Translations under genes and position numbers: made by a program
Assembly: GCA_946894095.1 (NCBI GenBank)
Contig: OX335647.2
Span: forward strand, 12,418,001-12,482,000
Length of the DNA stretch: 64,000 nt
Reading direction: 5' to 3'
Source: Incurvaria masculella
Taxonomy: Eukaryota > Arthropoda > Insecta > Lepidoptera > Incurvariidae
Shown here: in pieces, positions 45,703 through 57,566 of the stretch
Position numbering within the stretch: the stretch's first letter is position 1
Layout: each line of letters opens with the position of its first letter
Notes under the pieces: generated by a model
What the model was told of the DNA's origin: nothing
What the model saw: the letters and a program-made list of their open reading frames with translations, nothing else
Databases searched by the model: none

Positions 45703-48700
45703 CTGCCCGAATGGTCACACGTGACTTGTTTGCCAGTTTGGGTTAAGCTGCATTTTTATGCATCTCCTAATGGTACAGCTCGTAGCCTAGTGAAGCGGGG
45801 ACTTGCCATGCATACCAGAGGTCTGGGTAAATCCCCGCCCTGTTCATGCACCACTTTCTTTCTCTTTCTGAGTTGGATAAGTGCATTTCATCACGAATGC
45901 CGAAACAATGGTTCGGAATCGGCATGTGCAGTGTGGGAAGACCACCCAACCGACAGGTGGGACGAAAACATCAAGTGCGTCGGCGGAAAGCAGTGGTTCC
46001 TCTGAGGGCCGGGAGGACTGAAGAAAAATTGGAGGGGCATATGACCAGCAGTGGACGCAACCATGCTGACTTACTGACTGGGCTAATATCATGAAGTTGG
46101 GCTATCCATGTCCAGTTACGTAGAAAAAGGGTAAATTTGCACATAACAGTTTTCCTCCAACAAATTGCAGGCCTACCATATTGCCTACATTGAAACAGCA
46201 CTTAACATGATTTTGAAATCAGGAAAATAAAGCACATAGCAACTGAGTTAAAGTACAAATATAGTTGCAATGATTAATTACTACATAATTCATGTTGTTA
46301 GGCACTCATTTCGCCAGTGCCGTGTGGGATCCGTCAGATAATAATAATACCAGTGGGCCCACTGCATTTCTTCCCGTACATGTCGTAAGAGGCGACTAAA
46401 TTATTTAGCAGGTCCCCTTCTTTACTTGCTAGGTTAATAAGGAAAAGAAAGAAAGGAAAAGTGATATGCGGACGATGACGAGACGCTGCCGTATGGTCAT
46501 TTAATTTTATTTTCATTTAAACTTTTTGTTAGTCATACTACACTAATAACTAAGATCCGCGGATTCGATCAACCCAGTAAAGAACCTTCAAAGAAACTTC
46601 ACGGGTTTACATAACATATTTTTCCCATCCACAATTATGACACAATTGTATCAGAATCTGATGCGTTCGTCGAGTTAATTCCTACGCACACAAACCTTCC
46701 GATACGTCTGCGACTATGTTTGAATGTGGCATGCACGTTTAATTTGGGTCGGAATTTTTTGAAAATTAGAGACTGCTAGTTTCATAGCAAAAGCGCTAGA
46801 TGCCATATCTTCTTCAATTTTATCTTCTTAAAAAGGGAAGGTTCGGGCATGGCACCTAATTTCTACGGAAATTCATAAGATACATAAAAAAAATAGAGGT
46901 GAGTTACCGATCTCGTACGGCGATGTTGATCCCGTTGACGGGGGCCTCGCGCAGCAGGTTGTGACACTTGTCCATGGACATGCCAGCGAGCGCGACGCCG
47001 CTTATCTCCAGGATCTGGTCGCCGAAGCGGAGGCCGGCCAGCGCCGCGGGGCTGCCCTCCGCCACGTAACACACGAACACACCCTGCACACACATACACA
47101 TCATATTACATATTTAGCTTAGTTTTAATTATTTAGTAAATTTGACAATGGTATATGCCAGAAATTGTAAGCTGAATCTATGTTTGCCTGTATGCCCTAA
47201 AATAAGAAAAAATTACCTGTCTGAGTGTAGCTTGTCTACCAATTTGACAAAATGATATACAATACAATACAATCCGGCACGTGCGAACCCTCACTTCTGG
47301 ATAAAATAACACTTTTTATCAACTTCGCGAATAATTTGATTTGCAAAGAAGAGACAGAAAACTATGTAATCCTTATTAACGGTGAACAGAAAACCTGTCA
47401 AACATTCGAAGGTAGGAAGTACAGTTTCAGACACTATATGATAGACAACTTTTTTTTCTAAATTCGGACAAAAACTACTGTTATTGCGCAGATACCGTGG
47501 GTTTGTGGCGCTGCAAGCCCTTTGTGCCTGTTCTTTGTAGCTTTTAGAAAAAATATGTTTTTTTTTGTCCGAATTTTGAAAAACTTATACTTCCTGACTT
47601 CGGGTGTTCGACAGGTTATCTGATCACCATTATGGTGCAACATCCTCTTGTTTAGTGGAGTTGCTAAATCTACACGATTTCATGTAGATATTTTATGGAT
47701 ATGACATTATCGTTATATCTTTAATTGAAGGTTATGCAAAGCAATTTAGGCATTTAAATCAGACTTTGAAAACAATAAAAAAATTGTCTGAATATTGGTC
47801 TAATTCGAAAAAAAATCCATGTGCACCACCTTGATATACTACTCCAAACATACACATCACAAAAGCAGACAAAAAACCATGCAAGATTCAACCAATATTA
47901 GACTATACAATTACGATTAACAGTTTACTTTACATTAAAATGTTTAAATGGCCAGTTAAAGTTCTGTCCACCCAGATTATTATAGGCGTGAGGAATAGAT
48001 AGATACTGCTTTAAAAATTTAAGGCAACCATGAGACTCAATATATCGCAAAAGTAAGATATTCGTGGTGCGATGATGACATTGACCAACCTCATTGACGG
48101 AGTGGAGCCGCAGCCCCACCTTCCCCTCGCGGTCCTTGCACAGCACGGCGTGCCGGATGGCGCCAGTCACGGTTGCCTTCTCCAGGGTGACGGACTTGTG
48201 CGAGAGGGGGGCCACTAGGTGGCTCACCGCGTTCGACGACGCCTGGCAACCAAAACATCCGAACATCAAAAAACTTTACTACTGAAACTGTTATACATCA
48301 AAACAAATTATTATGTTAAGCGCGGCAAATGGCGCACGCCAGGACCTCTTGAGGTGCCCGACGAGGCCCATGTAATTTCGAACTTACAGAGCGGCTGCGA
48401 AAACAATGCCGGCCGGCCAGGTGCTTCTTCACACCATGTTTGAAGGACCCCAGGTTGTACTTTGGGGGAAATACCTCATAAGGGAGTTCATTCCATAGTT
48501 TCGAGGAACGCTTTATTAACTTGGCCGACCCTTCCTCTTTTGTTGTCAATATTTGTCATCATTGCTTGCAGCGTGATCTCACGACAGTGATAAATCGATT
48601 AATTTATATCGATAAAAAAATATGCAAAAAAAAATTGTTAGTTAAACGTTTTAGTGTAAAGAATCAAAATAATGTACTTAAAGCTAAAAAATAATTAGCT

Positions 48701-51700
48701 AGCTACCAGGTACCATGCAATGAACATTTCCTCATCAATCTACTGCATTGATCAGAGCCCCTAGTCCAACTAGACAAAATTGTAAATCAAATTTGTAATT
48801 TGTTTTACTAATTTTTATTAAAACATGTATCTACCTTTAATCCACACATAATGTCACTTGATTCTATCGGCTGCACTGAACTAGCAAACTTACTTACGCG
48901 ATCAATAGGTAGTCATCAGAAATTAGAATGTGTAAGAAGAAAATTTAAACCACGTATCACGTATTTACCGAATTAGGTGCATCTACTCATTGTCCTTGTA
49001 CAAAACAATTACCTGCAATCACATGCAAACAATAACAATGTCACTGCAACTGGTATTTACGTAGTGTGACGTATTATGGGATTTATCACTAAAAGATTTT
49101 CAAAAACATGCATTGAAAAAAACCGGCCAAGTGTGAGTCAGACTGGCAACCGGTTCCGTATCATCGTACAAGACTTAACACAAAAATCACGTTTCACTTT
49201 AATTTTTATTTTTTTTATTTCACCTATTCGTTGTTATAGCAGCAACCTAAATACACACTCTGAAAATTTCAGCTGCCTACCTATTACGGTTCATAAGATA
49301 CAACCCTGTGACAGACGGTCGGATGCACGGATGGACGGATGGACAGACGGTCGGACGGACGGACGGACGGACGGACGGACGGACGGACAAAGAATGAGGC
49401 TCTGTCAAGTGATAATTTTTTGTATGAAAATCTGACAACTTTTAGTGTTAGGGAAACGTTAGGGCCTGGAAGATGATTTCGCTAGTTGTGCCTTCGCCAA
49501 TGGACAAAGAATGCATTTCTTAAAATGTTCCCATCTTAGATTTCCTGTGACTTCACGACAGCCTTAAAGCTATTTACCTTTGGTGATTTCCTGGTTCAGA
49601 TAAATCTTCTGGACCTAGTGGCATGCAATAATGTCTTTTAATACATAATAAATACATTGAAACGACTTTCAGTTTTATTAACTTTTCACTACCTCTTGAA
49701 CTATTACAAAAATATTAAAAAAATCTTAAAACATAATTGTATACTTGGTAACAATATTATGTTGACCGTACCGGCCATTCAACAAATAGCAGCCGCCATT
49801 TTTATATTGTTTCTGTATTGAACTGGCTTATAACACATGACCAAAAATAAACTTACAATAAAGGCAATTTCTAACAACTAGCAGTAAGCACAAGGCACAT
49901 TAAGGTTTCCATACCATCGTACCCCTTGACTGGAAGAAATTACTTTTAGTGATAAGTCCGCCTTTGTGCAGTTTCGCTCTGTTAGATTTAATTGTTCTGT
50001 AAATAGTTTTTAATGTAATTTGCACAATAAAGAATTTCTTTCTTTCTTAACCCCCCCCCCCCTTTAATTTTTTTTGTTAGTGAGTTTATGTGTAGCGGTG
50101 TTCACTGAGTGTCCGGACACGAATCCCTTCGCCAAGAGAAGGTCACTACTCAGAACGCCACCAAAGGAAATTGAAGGCTACGACGGCCTAACCAGCGGGA
50201 AAATTTTGAGGGCACACATCAACGACATCGAAGAAGCCATGGAACTACCGACCTCAAGAAGTGAAATACGAAGAGAAGTAAACCCACCAAAGAGCAAAGC
50301 CAAGAGCAATAAAATGGTCCAACAAGTCTTACACAGGGGCCTATTTCTAACACGATCCAACTCAACTGGAAACATATCCTCTTCTCTCACTCTAGAAGAA
50401 TCTCCCAGCAAAGATGCCAATACACCACAAAAAACCACAAAAGACGAAGGACTTCCAACTCTCCATCTCCTAACGGAAGCACAGAGCTCAGCAATAGATA
50501 TTCTGGACTCCCAGTTGACAAATCTGATGATAACCATGGTTCCGAACAAACAAAGGTAAACAAACCCCCACCCATAATCTTATATGGTATTGATGATGTC
50601 AGTAAACTCTCAGAAATCCTAGAGACAGTTGCCAACAACAATGACTTCACCTACAAAATCATTAGCAAAAACCAACTAAGAGTCTCGTGCAACTCTCCGT
50701 CTATTTACAAAAAAGTACTCGACCTCATCAGAGAAAAAGGACTAATCGGCCATACATTCACGCAAAAACAGGAAAAGTGCACAAGAATTGTGATTAAAAA
50801 CCTGCATCATTCGACCCCTTTGTCCGCAATAATCGAGGTAATCGAAAAAACTGGCAATATTGTCAAGGGTGAGATAATTAATGCTCGCTATGGACTAGAA
50901 AAACTCCCAAGTTCGACCTTCTTTGCCAACATTGCACCGAGTGCTAATAACAAAGCCTTAAAAGACATAAAGTATATTTTTAACCAATCTGTCATTATTG
51001 AAGACCCCAGGAAAAAAACCTCAATTGTTCAGTGCCACAGATGCCAACAGTATGGCCACAGCAAGAACAATTGTATGAGACCTTTCAGATGTGTCAAGTG
51101 TACACATGCCCATAAGACATCTGAATGCCCAAAAAAAGACAGAAATAGTCCAGCTAAGTGTGCTTTGTGCTTCGGAGATCATCCTGCAAACTACAAAGGT
51201 TGCCAAGTCTACAAAGAGATTGCAACCAGGAAACTAAGAAGGAACAACTTAAAATCCACGAAGCCATCTATGGACATAAAATCTACACATAACAACATCA
51301 ATCATGATAAGAACCCATTCCCAAGAGCGCAAAAAACGAAGACATATGCAGATGCTACCAAACAACCGCAGATTGAAGAACCCTTACAGAGTCACAGCAC
51401 AAAAGAATCAACACCCAACAACTCTTTAGAGACGATGTTGCTCAAGCAATCCGAAAAAATAGATATTCTCTTACAACACATAAGTACCCTACCCCATACG
51501 CAGTGCATTCTCCATTAAAGGATTTGCTACCTACTCAACATTCCATCCAGATGGAACAGGGCATGGTGGAACAGCTATTATAATCAAATCCTCGATAAAA
51601 CACCACCTACTTCCAGAGTATAAGACGAATCAAATCCAGGCTACATCCATATCGGTATCTGACATACGACGGGACATAGTAATATCTTCTGTTTATTGCC

Positions 51701-54700
51701 CACCTAGGTATGCGATTAGCGAGTATATGTTTACGCAATTTTTCCATACTCTTGGAAACAGATTTATTGCAGGAGGCGACTGGAACGCCAAGCACACCTA
51801 CTGGGGCTCACGTTTGACCGTAACAAGAGGAAAGCAGTTGAAAATGTCCGTAGACAGAAAATATCTAAATGTATTGTCAACTGGTCAACCAACGTATTGG
51901 CCGACAGACTCGAAGAAGATGCCCGACTTACTGGACTTTTTCATCACAATGGGCTTATCTCACCATTATATCAAAGTAGAATCCTGTTTTGACAGCACTT
52001 CCGACCATACTCCAATAATTGCCACTCTTAGCAATTTCATTATCATAAAAAAAACTTTTAAAACCTTGCACAACCAAAAAACCGATTGGGAATCATTTAG
52101 AGAAGTCTTAAATACAAAAATCAATCTTAACATACCACTTAAGACACCAGAGGACATTGAACATGCAACCTATTATATAACCAACCTAATTCAATGTTCA
52201 GCATGGAAATGCACCCCAACCATTGAATCAAAGATTGGAGACGAAAACTACCCACTGGACATACGTGCTAAAATAACAGAGAAGCGCAGACTGCGCCGAG
52301 TTTGGCAGGGCAGTCGTCTTACAACTGATAAGACCATATTAAACAGATGCGCTCGCGAGCTTAAACTAACCATTCAAAACAGAAAAAACTCCACCTTTAA
52401 GGAACATCTAGAATCCCTCTCTGCCACCAGAAATGATGAATATTCATTGTGGAAAGTATCCAAGGAGTTTAACAGACCACTTTTAACATCACCACCGCTA
52501 AAATCAACTGGTGAGTCCTGGGCTCGATCCGATGAAGAGAAAGCCGAACTATTCGCAAAATTCCTCGAGAATGTCTTTGTTCCAAATATAGGCGATTCAG
52601 ACCAGGAAGATGCTATAAACATTGTATTAGCTCAACCATTTCAAATGTGTCCTCCGTTAACTCCCACAACGCCAAGAGAAATCCGAAGAGAAATCAAAGC
52701 TCTAGAATCAAAGAAAGCACCAGGGTTTGACCTGATCACATCAAAATTACTTAAGGAACTCCCGAAAAAGACGATTGTTTTTCTGACCATTCTGTTCAAT
52801 GGTATAATGAGAACTTCAACTTACCCAGACATTTGGAAAAATTCACAAATTATCATGATCCCAAAGCAAGGAAAGCTGGCTAATGAAGTGTCCTCATATA
52901 GACCAATTAGTTTACTACCCATACTAAGCAAACTTTTTGAAAAAAATCTGCAGAAAAGGATAAACGATGTTATACATGAAAGAGAAATCATTCCAAACCA
53001 CCAGTTTGGCTTCAGAACAAAGCACTCTACCATTGAACAGGTCCACAGAGTCTGCCAAAAGATAAGAAGATCCCTGGAATTAAAACAGTATTGTTCAGCT
53101 GCCTTTTTGGATATTCAACAGGCTTTTGACAAAGTATGGCATAAAGGACTCTTGATGAAACTCAAAACTAGCATGCCACACACGATCTACACCATTATTG
53201 AATCCTATCTATCCAATAGATTCTTCCAGGTCAAACAAGGTGATGCTCGTTCCAAGTTCTACAACTGTGTAGCAGGCGTGCCACAAGGCTCTGTCCTAGG
53301 ACCTCTGCTCTACTCGTTATTTACTGCTGATTTTCCAACTACGGAATGTGTCCTGACAGCAACATTCGCTGAGGATGTCGCTCTGCTAGCAAGCAACGGG
53401 AGCCCCGCTAGGGCCTCTCAAGAACTCCAGAATGAGCTAAATCTGGTTAAGCAATTGCTAAAAGACTGGAAAATCAAAGCAAGTGCAACCAAGTCAACTC
53501 ATATCACGTTTTCGCTGGGAAATAGTAGCTGCCCCCCTGTCAAACTTGGTGAAGATTATCTGCCTCACAAGGAGTCAGTCAAGTACCTTGGTATGCATCT
53601 CGATAGACGTTTGATCTGGAGAGAACATATTACAAAGAAGAGAGACGAATTGAACATCCGCTATAAAAAAATCACCTGGCTCCTTGGCAGAGGCTCCAGT
53701 CTGAGTCTAGAGAACAAGCTGCTCATTTACAAGGCCATTCTCGAACCCATATGGACATATGGTATTCAGCTGTGGGGTACCGCCAGCAATTCTAACATCG
53801 AAATTCTGCAAAGGTTTCAAAATAACGTGCTCAAGCAGATAGCCAAAGCTCCCTGGTTCACTCGGACTACTGAAATACACGAACATCTTGAGATTCCTAC
53901 GGTGAAGGATGAAATAAGAATGGTCTCTACCAAATACAAAACCCAACTTAATAACCATGTCAACGTACTTGCATCAAACCTACTAATCCCAGATCACAAG
54001 CAACGACGACTTAAAAGATATGACACACTGGATCTTGACAACCGGTTCTGATTGATCTAAGTATGGAGGAAGGTCTAATGTTATTGGACATGTTTGACCT
54101 ACAAAACCACGCACACTCAAGAGATCTGATTATAGTCTGAAGACTGATCGCAGATGGACGTACCATTAAAAAAAAAAAAAAATTCGAGAAATAAAAAAAT
54201 AAAAATAAATTATCCCTTATTAGCTTCCCAAATTATCGAACAGCAACACGGCTTTGTCAAAGGTAAATCAACGGCCAGTAACTTGCTAATTTACTCAAAC
54301 TATTTATTCAGAAATATGGATCGCGGCTATCAGGTTGATTCCATTTACTGCGATTTCAAAAAGGCTTTTGATAAAGTCAACCACCTAATGCTGATAAAAA
54401 AGATAATGTATTATGGTGTCAAAGGAAATCTGTTGAGATGGTTCGTATCTTACCTATCCAACAGACAACAGGCTGTGTCCCTCCGAGGTTACAATTCCAT
54501 TTGGGAAGTAGTAACCTCCGGTGTGCCACAAGGCTCCATTCTCGGCCCATTGCTGTTTATAATGTTCATTAATGATGTCAAAAACTGCTTCAAACACTGT
54601 CTTTTTCTTCTATATGCCGATGACATCAAATTGTTCTCTTCTGTACGAAGTGTTAATGACTGCCTACAAATTCAGCGTGATTTGGTTAGGGTCGACGCTT

Positions 54701-57566
54701 TCTGTATTCAAAATAAATTGTTTCTCAGCCTCAACAAGTGCAAGGTAATCACGTTCACCAAAAATACAAATTTAATTACACACACCTATTGCCTTGGGCA
54801 GCATTGTCTGGACAGAGTTCACGGTATCAGGGATCTAGGTATATTATTTGACTCGAAGCTACATTTTGACCAACATGTTGATAATGTTGATGTATTATAA
54901 TATAGAGGAATTTATAAACGAAAAGAAGGGTTAAGATATTGAGTTTTTTTTTTTAAATCTAAATTGTACTGTCACTGTTTACTTTCGTGTTTCAATGTAA
55001 CTTTATGTATTGTTTTTCTCAAATATTGCCACACCTATGTCTAGGTAGCATTTTTAAAACAGAGTTAGTCACTGTACCATTATGTTCTTGCTGTACACTG
55101 CACTAAAATGTTTATGCAATAAAATATTTTTAATTTGAATTTGAATTTGAATTTGAATATAGTTAACAAAGCTTATTCTATGCTGGGATTTTTCTATAGA
55201 ATTAGTAAACCTTTCCGAAAACTTTAAACTTATCTCCGTTTGTATTTTACACTTGTTCGATCCCAGCTGGAATTCTGCACCGTTGTCTGGAATCCACGGT
55301 ATGAAGTTTATGTAAGTAAGTTAGATGGTGTACAGAAAAAAATTCTGTGATGCCTTGAGTGACCCAAAAAGCTCATATGCCAAAATGATCAATCGCTATA
55401 AGATATGTACTCTTCTCGAAAGACGTTCTCAACTTGATCTAGTTACTCTATATAAGATCAGTAATAATATAATCGACTCCCCTAGCCTTCTCGAACTGAT
55501 AGATTTTAGAATCCCGCTAAGAAGCACTAGATTTAATGCATTATTCCACCTTAGTAACGTACGCACAAATGCTGGTGTTAGAGATCCTGTTAGACGAATG
55601 TGCCAGCTGTACAATAAAAAGATGATTAACTCAGATTTGTTTTTCGACTCCACACGTACATTTAAATATAATTGCCAGAAATCTTAAGCTATTGTAAGCA
55701 AACATATGCACCAATTATATATCTCATTCCTATTTACATGTATGTTCCTAGTTTGTAATTCGGCATGCACCACCTTTTCTTTAATGTATTCTTATTATCA
55801 GTGAGGAATAGCTTTGGATACGAGCAAATTCTAATTACTTGTTATTGTTACTGCTTTCATTGTTCGTGTCTGTATTTCCTCCTAAATAAATAAATAAATA
55901 AATAAAATAAATAAATAAAATAAAACAAATAAATAAAAAATAGTTTCCAAAGTGTCATGATATTTTTGTGGGATCTCTAATTATTTTTCCATTTGTTGTT
56001 TGTAGTACCTATTATGTTTTTATTTGTATTAATGTGTTTTTCCCTGTTTCTTGTTTAATAATATTCCAGATACCTTTAGATTTATTATTACTCTGTTGGA
56101 TTATTTTATTAATATGGTCTGATTTTTCTTTTTTAATTTGTTTTTGATAATTTGTTTTTAGGTGTGGTAGTGTTTTGTGAAATTCGTTACTCCTGTTGTC
56201 TTTTCTGAGAAGTGCCTAATGTGCTTATTTTTTCTTTAAGTTGTTTTGATTTTTCCGACAGTCAAGGTGCTAGTTTGGTATTAGGTTGTTTGTGTTGTTT
56301 ACGTAGTTTCAGTGGGAATGATCGTTCAAATATATTCAAGTATGTAAAAGAATGCATTAAAAGCATTGTTGGTATGTTTGTGTTGATAAACTGGCGACCA
56401 GTCTGCTCTTTCAAGAAAATATTTTAAATTGATTATGTTTTCGTTAGAGAAATTGCGTTGCATGCGAGAGAAATCTGTTCTTATTGTTTGCAGTTGTATA
56501 ATAGCTTTTTGGTATTTGTGATCACCAATACCGTTATCATGAACTGAGATGTCCGTACAATGTATGGGTAGGTCTGATATGACATAGTCTAAGAGGGATT
56601 TTTTTAAAGGACCGATACGGGTCGCTTCTTTTACAGAATTTTAGTAGTGATAATCCCACCCGGGTAGCTCCCATCGCATTGAATCAACGATGCCCGAAGT
56701 GACAATCAAATTTATCCGTGTTTTCCATCCAGGTCAATGTAGCCCTGCAATACAAGGAATGTCCTGGGATGACATCTAGTTTCAATGTGGTTTGTTAGGC
56801 TAATATTATGACAGTAGGTGTGTGACATGTCCAGTTACATATAAAATCTGGAAAAGTGCAAGTCCTAACTCGTGTACTGAAGGTTTTGAACAAATTGGTA
56901 GGTATGTAGAAAGTTTATCCGTCAAGGGATTTTTGTATGGGATATATTTACTATTATATAGATATTAATTATTTTCGAATGTTTTCCTTTACTTGTGCTG
57001 TGAGACCCCACTTTTAATCGGAAGTAACATAGAGGTTTTGATTTTTATGCGAGTGTGAAAATATACAGCATGAATAACCATATTTTATTACAGCGTTGAC
57101 TTAGAAGCTTGATTTTTTTACAGCTCCAAACAACCATAGACCTGGAAGCATTTCATATTGATTAGAAATTAATTCCTCCACGCGTTCCCGAGGCAGGCAG
57201 ACTTGAAAGCCAGACGGACAATTAAGTGCTTCTATAAGGGTTCCTTTTTTCTTCTGATGAACGGAATACAAAAAACAGAATTTACATACAAAACCCGTTA
57301 AAAATAACAGTACACACCGGCTGAAGTTGGTACTCTGGCATGTTGAGGGCGATGACGTCAGACGACAGCTCCAAACCCATGTAACTGCCAAGCGACGGGT
57401 ACATGGCACCTGCGGAAGACGATGTGGGAGGTGCGTTGGGCGCGGCTGGAAGGGCAGCAGATGGGTATGGCGTAGCATGCGCCTGCGCCACCTGTGCGCG
57501 TATCATGTGATCCATCTTCATATCCTCAAGCGACGGGTAAAGTGACATCTTGGCTATGTGTTGGAG
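45439..57566 (-). CDS. SDCBP: Syntenin (syndecan-binding protein), four exons, C-terminus not found
   Basis: Exons in transcript order are 57566-57318 (ATG at 57548), 48242-48090, 47083-46908 and 45702-45439. Phases agree at all junctions, giving 274 residues plus two bases. The protein has an N-terminal region with LYPSL at residues 3-7 and MYPSL near 49-53 (ALIX-binding YPxL type), then two tandem PDZ domains. PDZ1 runs from AVLCKDREGKVGLRL to AVRDR; PDZ2 runs from VTLHKDSLGHIGFHFKDGKV to IPHYIYKHMIS. Syntenin binds syndecan tails and PIP2 and supports exosome biogenesis with ALIX. Human syntenin-1 has 298 residues, so about 20-25 C-terminal residues sit in a further exon that I could not locate between 31 and 45 kb. 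Confidence 0.94.
45775..46125 (+). repeat. Chimeric SINE: tRNA-like head plus RTE-like tail
   Basis: The head GCTCGTAGCCTAGTGAAGCG and CCAGAGGTCTGGGTAAATCC is tRNA-related. Positions 45935-46070 then match the C-terminal coding end of the RTE fragments (GTGTGGGAAGACCACCCAAC; CATCAAGTGCGTCGG). The SINE-type end (CCATGTCCAGTTACGTAGAA) follows. Confidence 0.65.
46126..46907. other. Syntenin intron 3, right part; LINE 3'-UTR-like repeat
   Basis: Positions 46330-46510 include CATGTCGTAAGAGGCGACTAA, a word I associate with the 3' region of a lepidopteran LINE; a similar word is at 33995-34025. Nothing else recognised. Confidence 0.4.
46908..47083 (-). CDS. SDCBP: Syntenin exon 3 (end of PDZ1)
   Basis: The acceptor TGTGTGTGCAG precedes 47083; donor GTAACT follows at 46907. 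It encodes GVFVCYVAEGSPAALAGLRF, GDQILEISGVALAGMSMDKC and NGINIAVRD plus CG of Arg. Matches the human segment with LVGLRFGDQVLQING. Confidence 0.94.
47360..47650. repeat. Foldback MITE in syntenin intron 2
   Basis: The arms share CTGTC.AACA..CGAAG..AGGAAGTA and AATTCGGACAAAAA with their inverted copies at 47560-47640. The loop of about 80 bases has no coding sense. Confidence 0.65.
47651..48089. other. Syntenin intron 2, unremarkable part
   Basis: No repeat or exon recognised. Confidence 0.4.
48090..48242 (-). CDS. SDCBP: Syntenin exon 2 (start of PDZ1)
   Basis: The acceptor TTTTGGTTGCCAG precedes 48242; donor GTTGGT follows at 48089. Fifty-one codons in phase 0: ASSNAVSHLVAPLS, then VTGAIRHAVLCKDREGKVGL and RLHSVNE. 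The CKD.(D/E)GK.GLRL block opens PDZ1. Confidence 0.93.
48316..48555 (-). pseudogene. LINE ORF2 C-terminal fragment
   Basis: It encodes AKLIKRSSKLWNELPYEVFP, then KYNLGSFKHGVKKHLAGRH, the typical end of CR1/Daphne-type LINEs. It is 5'-truncated. It differs from the fragments at 36258 and 37526. Confidence 0.65.
48556..49114. other. Intron stretch without recognised features
   Basis: AT-rich; nothing recognised. Confidence 0.4.
49115..49390 (+). repeat. (GGAC)n-bearing interspersed repeat, copy 5
   Basis: It runs from AAAAAACCGGCCAAGTGTGA to an expanded (GGAC)n of about 35-70 bases ending near 49390. The usual GGGTACGGAACCC end is missing. Confidence 0.85.
49415..49575 (+). repeat. Repeat family F, copy 1
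   Basis: AAAATCTGACAACTTTTAG, GAAACGTTAGGGCCTGGAAG, CGCCAATGGACAAAGAATG and CACGACAGCCTTAAAGC recur at 59540-59720. Confidence 0.65.
50074..51518 (+). pseudogene. LINE ORF1 (Gag-like, three zinc knuckles), frameshifted
   Basis: The first part (50074-50559) is hydrophilic (KRRSLLRTPPKEIEGYDGLT). The frame then shifts near 50550-50560, and the second part runs from PPPIILYGIDDVSKL to QCILH and TAA at 51516. It holds three CCHC knuckles typical of Jockey-type ORF1: CHRCQQYGHSKNNC, CVKCTHAHKTSEC and CALCFGDHPANYKGC. ORF1 binds the element RNA. The start codon is not certain: no ATG lies in a good position before the TTG at 50074. Confidence 0.85.
51508..54051 (+). pseudogene. LINE ORF2: endonuclease N-terminus deleted, reverse transcriptase FAED
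   Basis: The frame is open from about 51508 to TGA at 54049, with ATG at 51727 as an internal Met. It enters at YSTFHPDGTGHGG, which aligns with residue 50 or so of the intact ORF2 at 39977-42690. The first endonuclease motifs (WNANG, SETH) are therefore missing, while AGGDWNAKHTYWGS, PDLLDF and TSDHTPI remain. Reverse transcriptase has SYRPISLLP, FLDIQQAFDKVWH and AGVPQGSVLGP, but the catalytic motif reads FAED instead of FADD (Glu codon GAG at 53371). Both changes should abolish activity. Confidence 0.9.
54220..55690 (+). pseudogene. LINE ORF2 (reverse transcriptase to C-terminus), interrupted
   Basis: It reads IIEQQHGFVKGKSTASNLL, YCDFKKAFDKVNH, SGVPQGSILGPLLFIMFIND, LLYADDIKLFSS (catalytic Asp pair) and LGILFDSKLHFDQHVDN. 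It is then broken at 54890 and resumes at 55158 with IVNKAYSMLGFFYR. A stop near 55226, a frameshift at an A run near 55338 and the end FKYNCQKS follow. The YADD motif and C-terminal DPVRRMCQLYNK look CR1-like. Confidence 0.8.
54895..55158 (+). mobile_element. Small insertion inside the CR1-like LINE
   Basis: 265 bases ending CAATAAAATATTTTTAATTT and (GAATTT)n. The tail resembles 9880-9925, so it is probably the 3' end of another LINE or a SINE using its machinery. Confidence 0.65.
55950..56640 (-). pseudogene. LINE endonuclease/linker fragment, antisense
   Basis: Reading leftwards, the frame gives SLLDYVISDLPIHCTDIS, then VHDNGIGDHKYQKAIIQLQT with the endonuclease C-terminal GDH motif, and FSNENIINLKYFLKEQ. 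Frameshifts and stops accumulate towards 55950. It differs from both Jockey copies. Confidence 0.7.
56645..56850 (+). repeat. SINE body fragment
   Basis: ATCCCACCCGGGTAGCTCCC, CATCGCATTGAATCAACGAT, GTGTTTTCCATCCAGGTCAA and TTAGGCTAATATTATGACAG match other copies. Confidence 0.7.
57318..57566 (-). CDS. SDCBP: Syntenin exon 1 of the coding region (N-terminus)
   Basis: The acceptor GTTTTATTTTCAG precedes 57566, so an upstream 5'-UTR exon exists. The ATG at 57548 gives MSLYPSLEDMKMDHMIRAQV, closely matching the human start. It then encodes a Pro/Ala/Ser-rich linker, AMYPSLGSYMGLELSSDVIA and NMPEYQLQP in phase 0 (77 codons); donor GTGTGT. Confidence 0.94.

Larger units (their letters stand above)
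50056..54181 (+). mobile_element. Jockey-clade LINE, nearly full length, defective
   Basis: It has ORF1 with zinc knuckles, ORF2 and a poly(A) at about 54167-54181. The left edge is set after the upstream CCCCCCCCCCCC/TTTAATTTTTTTT stretch. Defects are a frameshift in ORF1 near 50550, an internal deletion joining ORF1 to ORF2, and a changed reverse transcriptase active site. Confidence 0.9.
54187..55935 (+). mobile_element. 5'-truncated CR1-like LINE, interrupted
   Basis: The reverse transcriptase part (54220-54890) is followed by an unrelated 265-base insertion, then the ORF end (55160-55690), a 3' UTR and an (AAAT)n tail near 55885-55935. Confidence 0.8.

Noticed and set aside
45420..46005. 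+ strand frames of 108 and 177 codons over the syntenin PDZ2 exon
   Set aside because: They are antisense to a conserved exon; no independent support.
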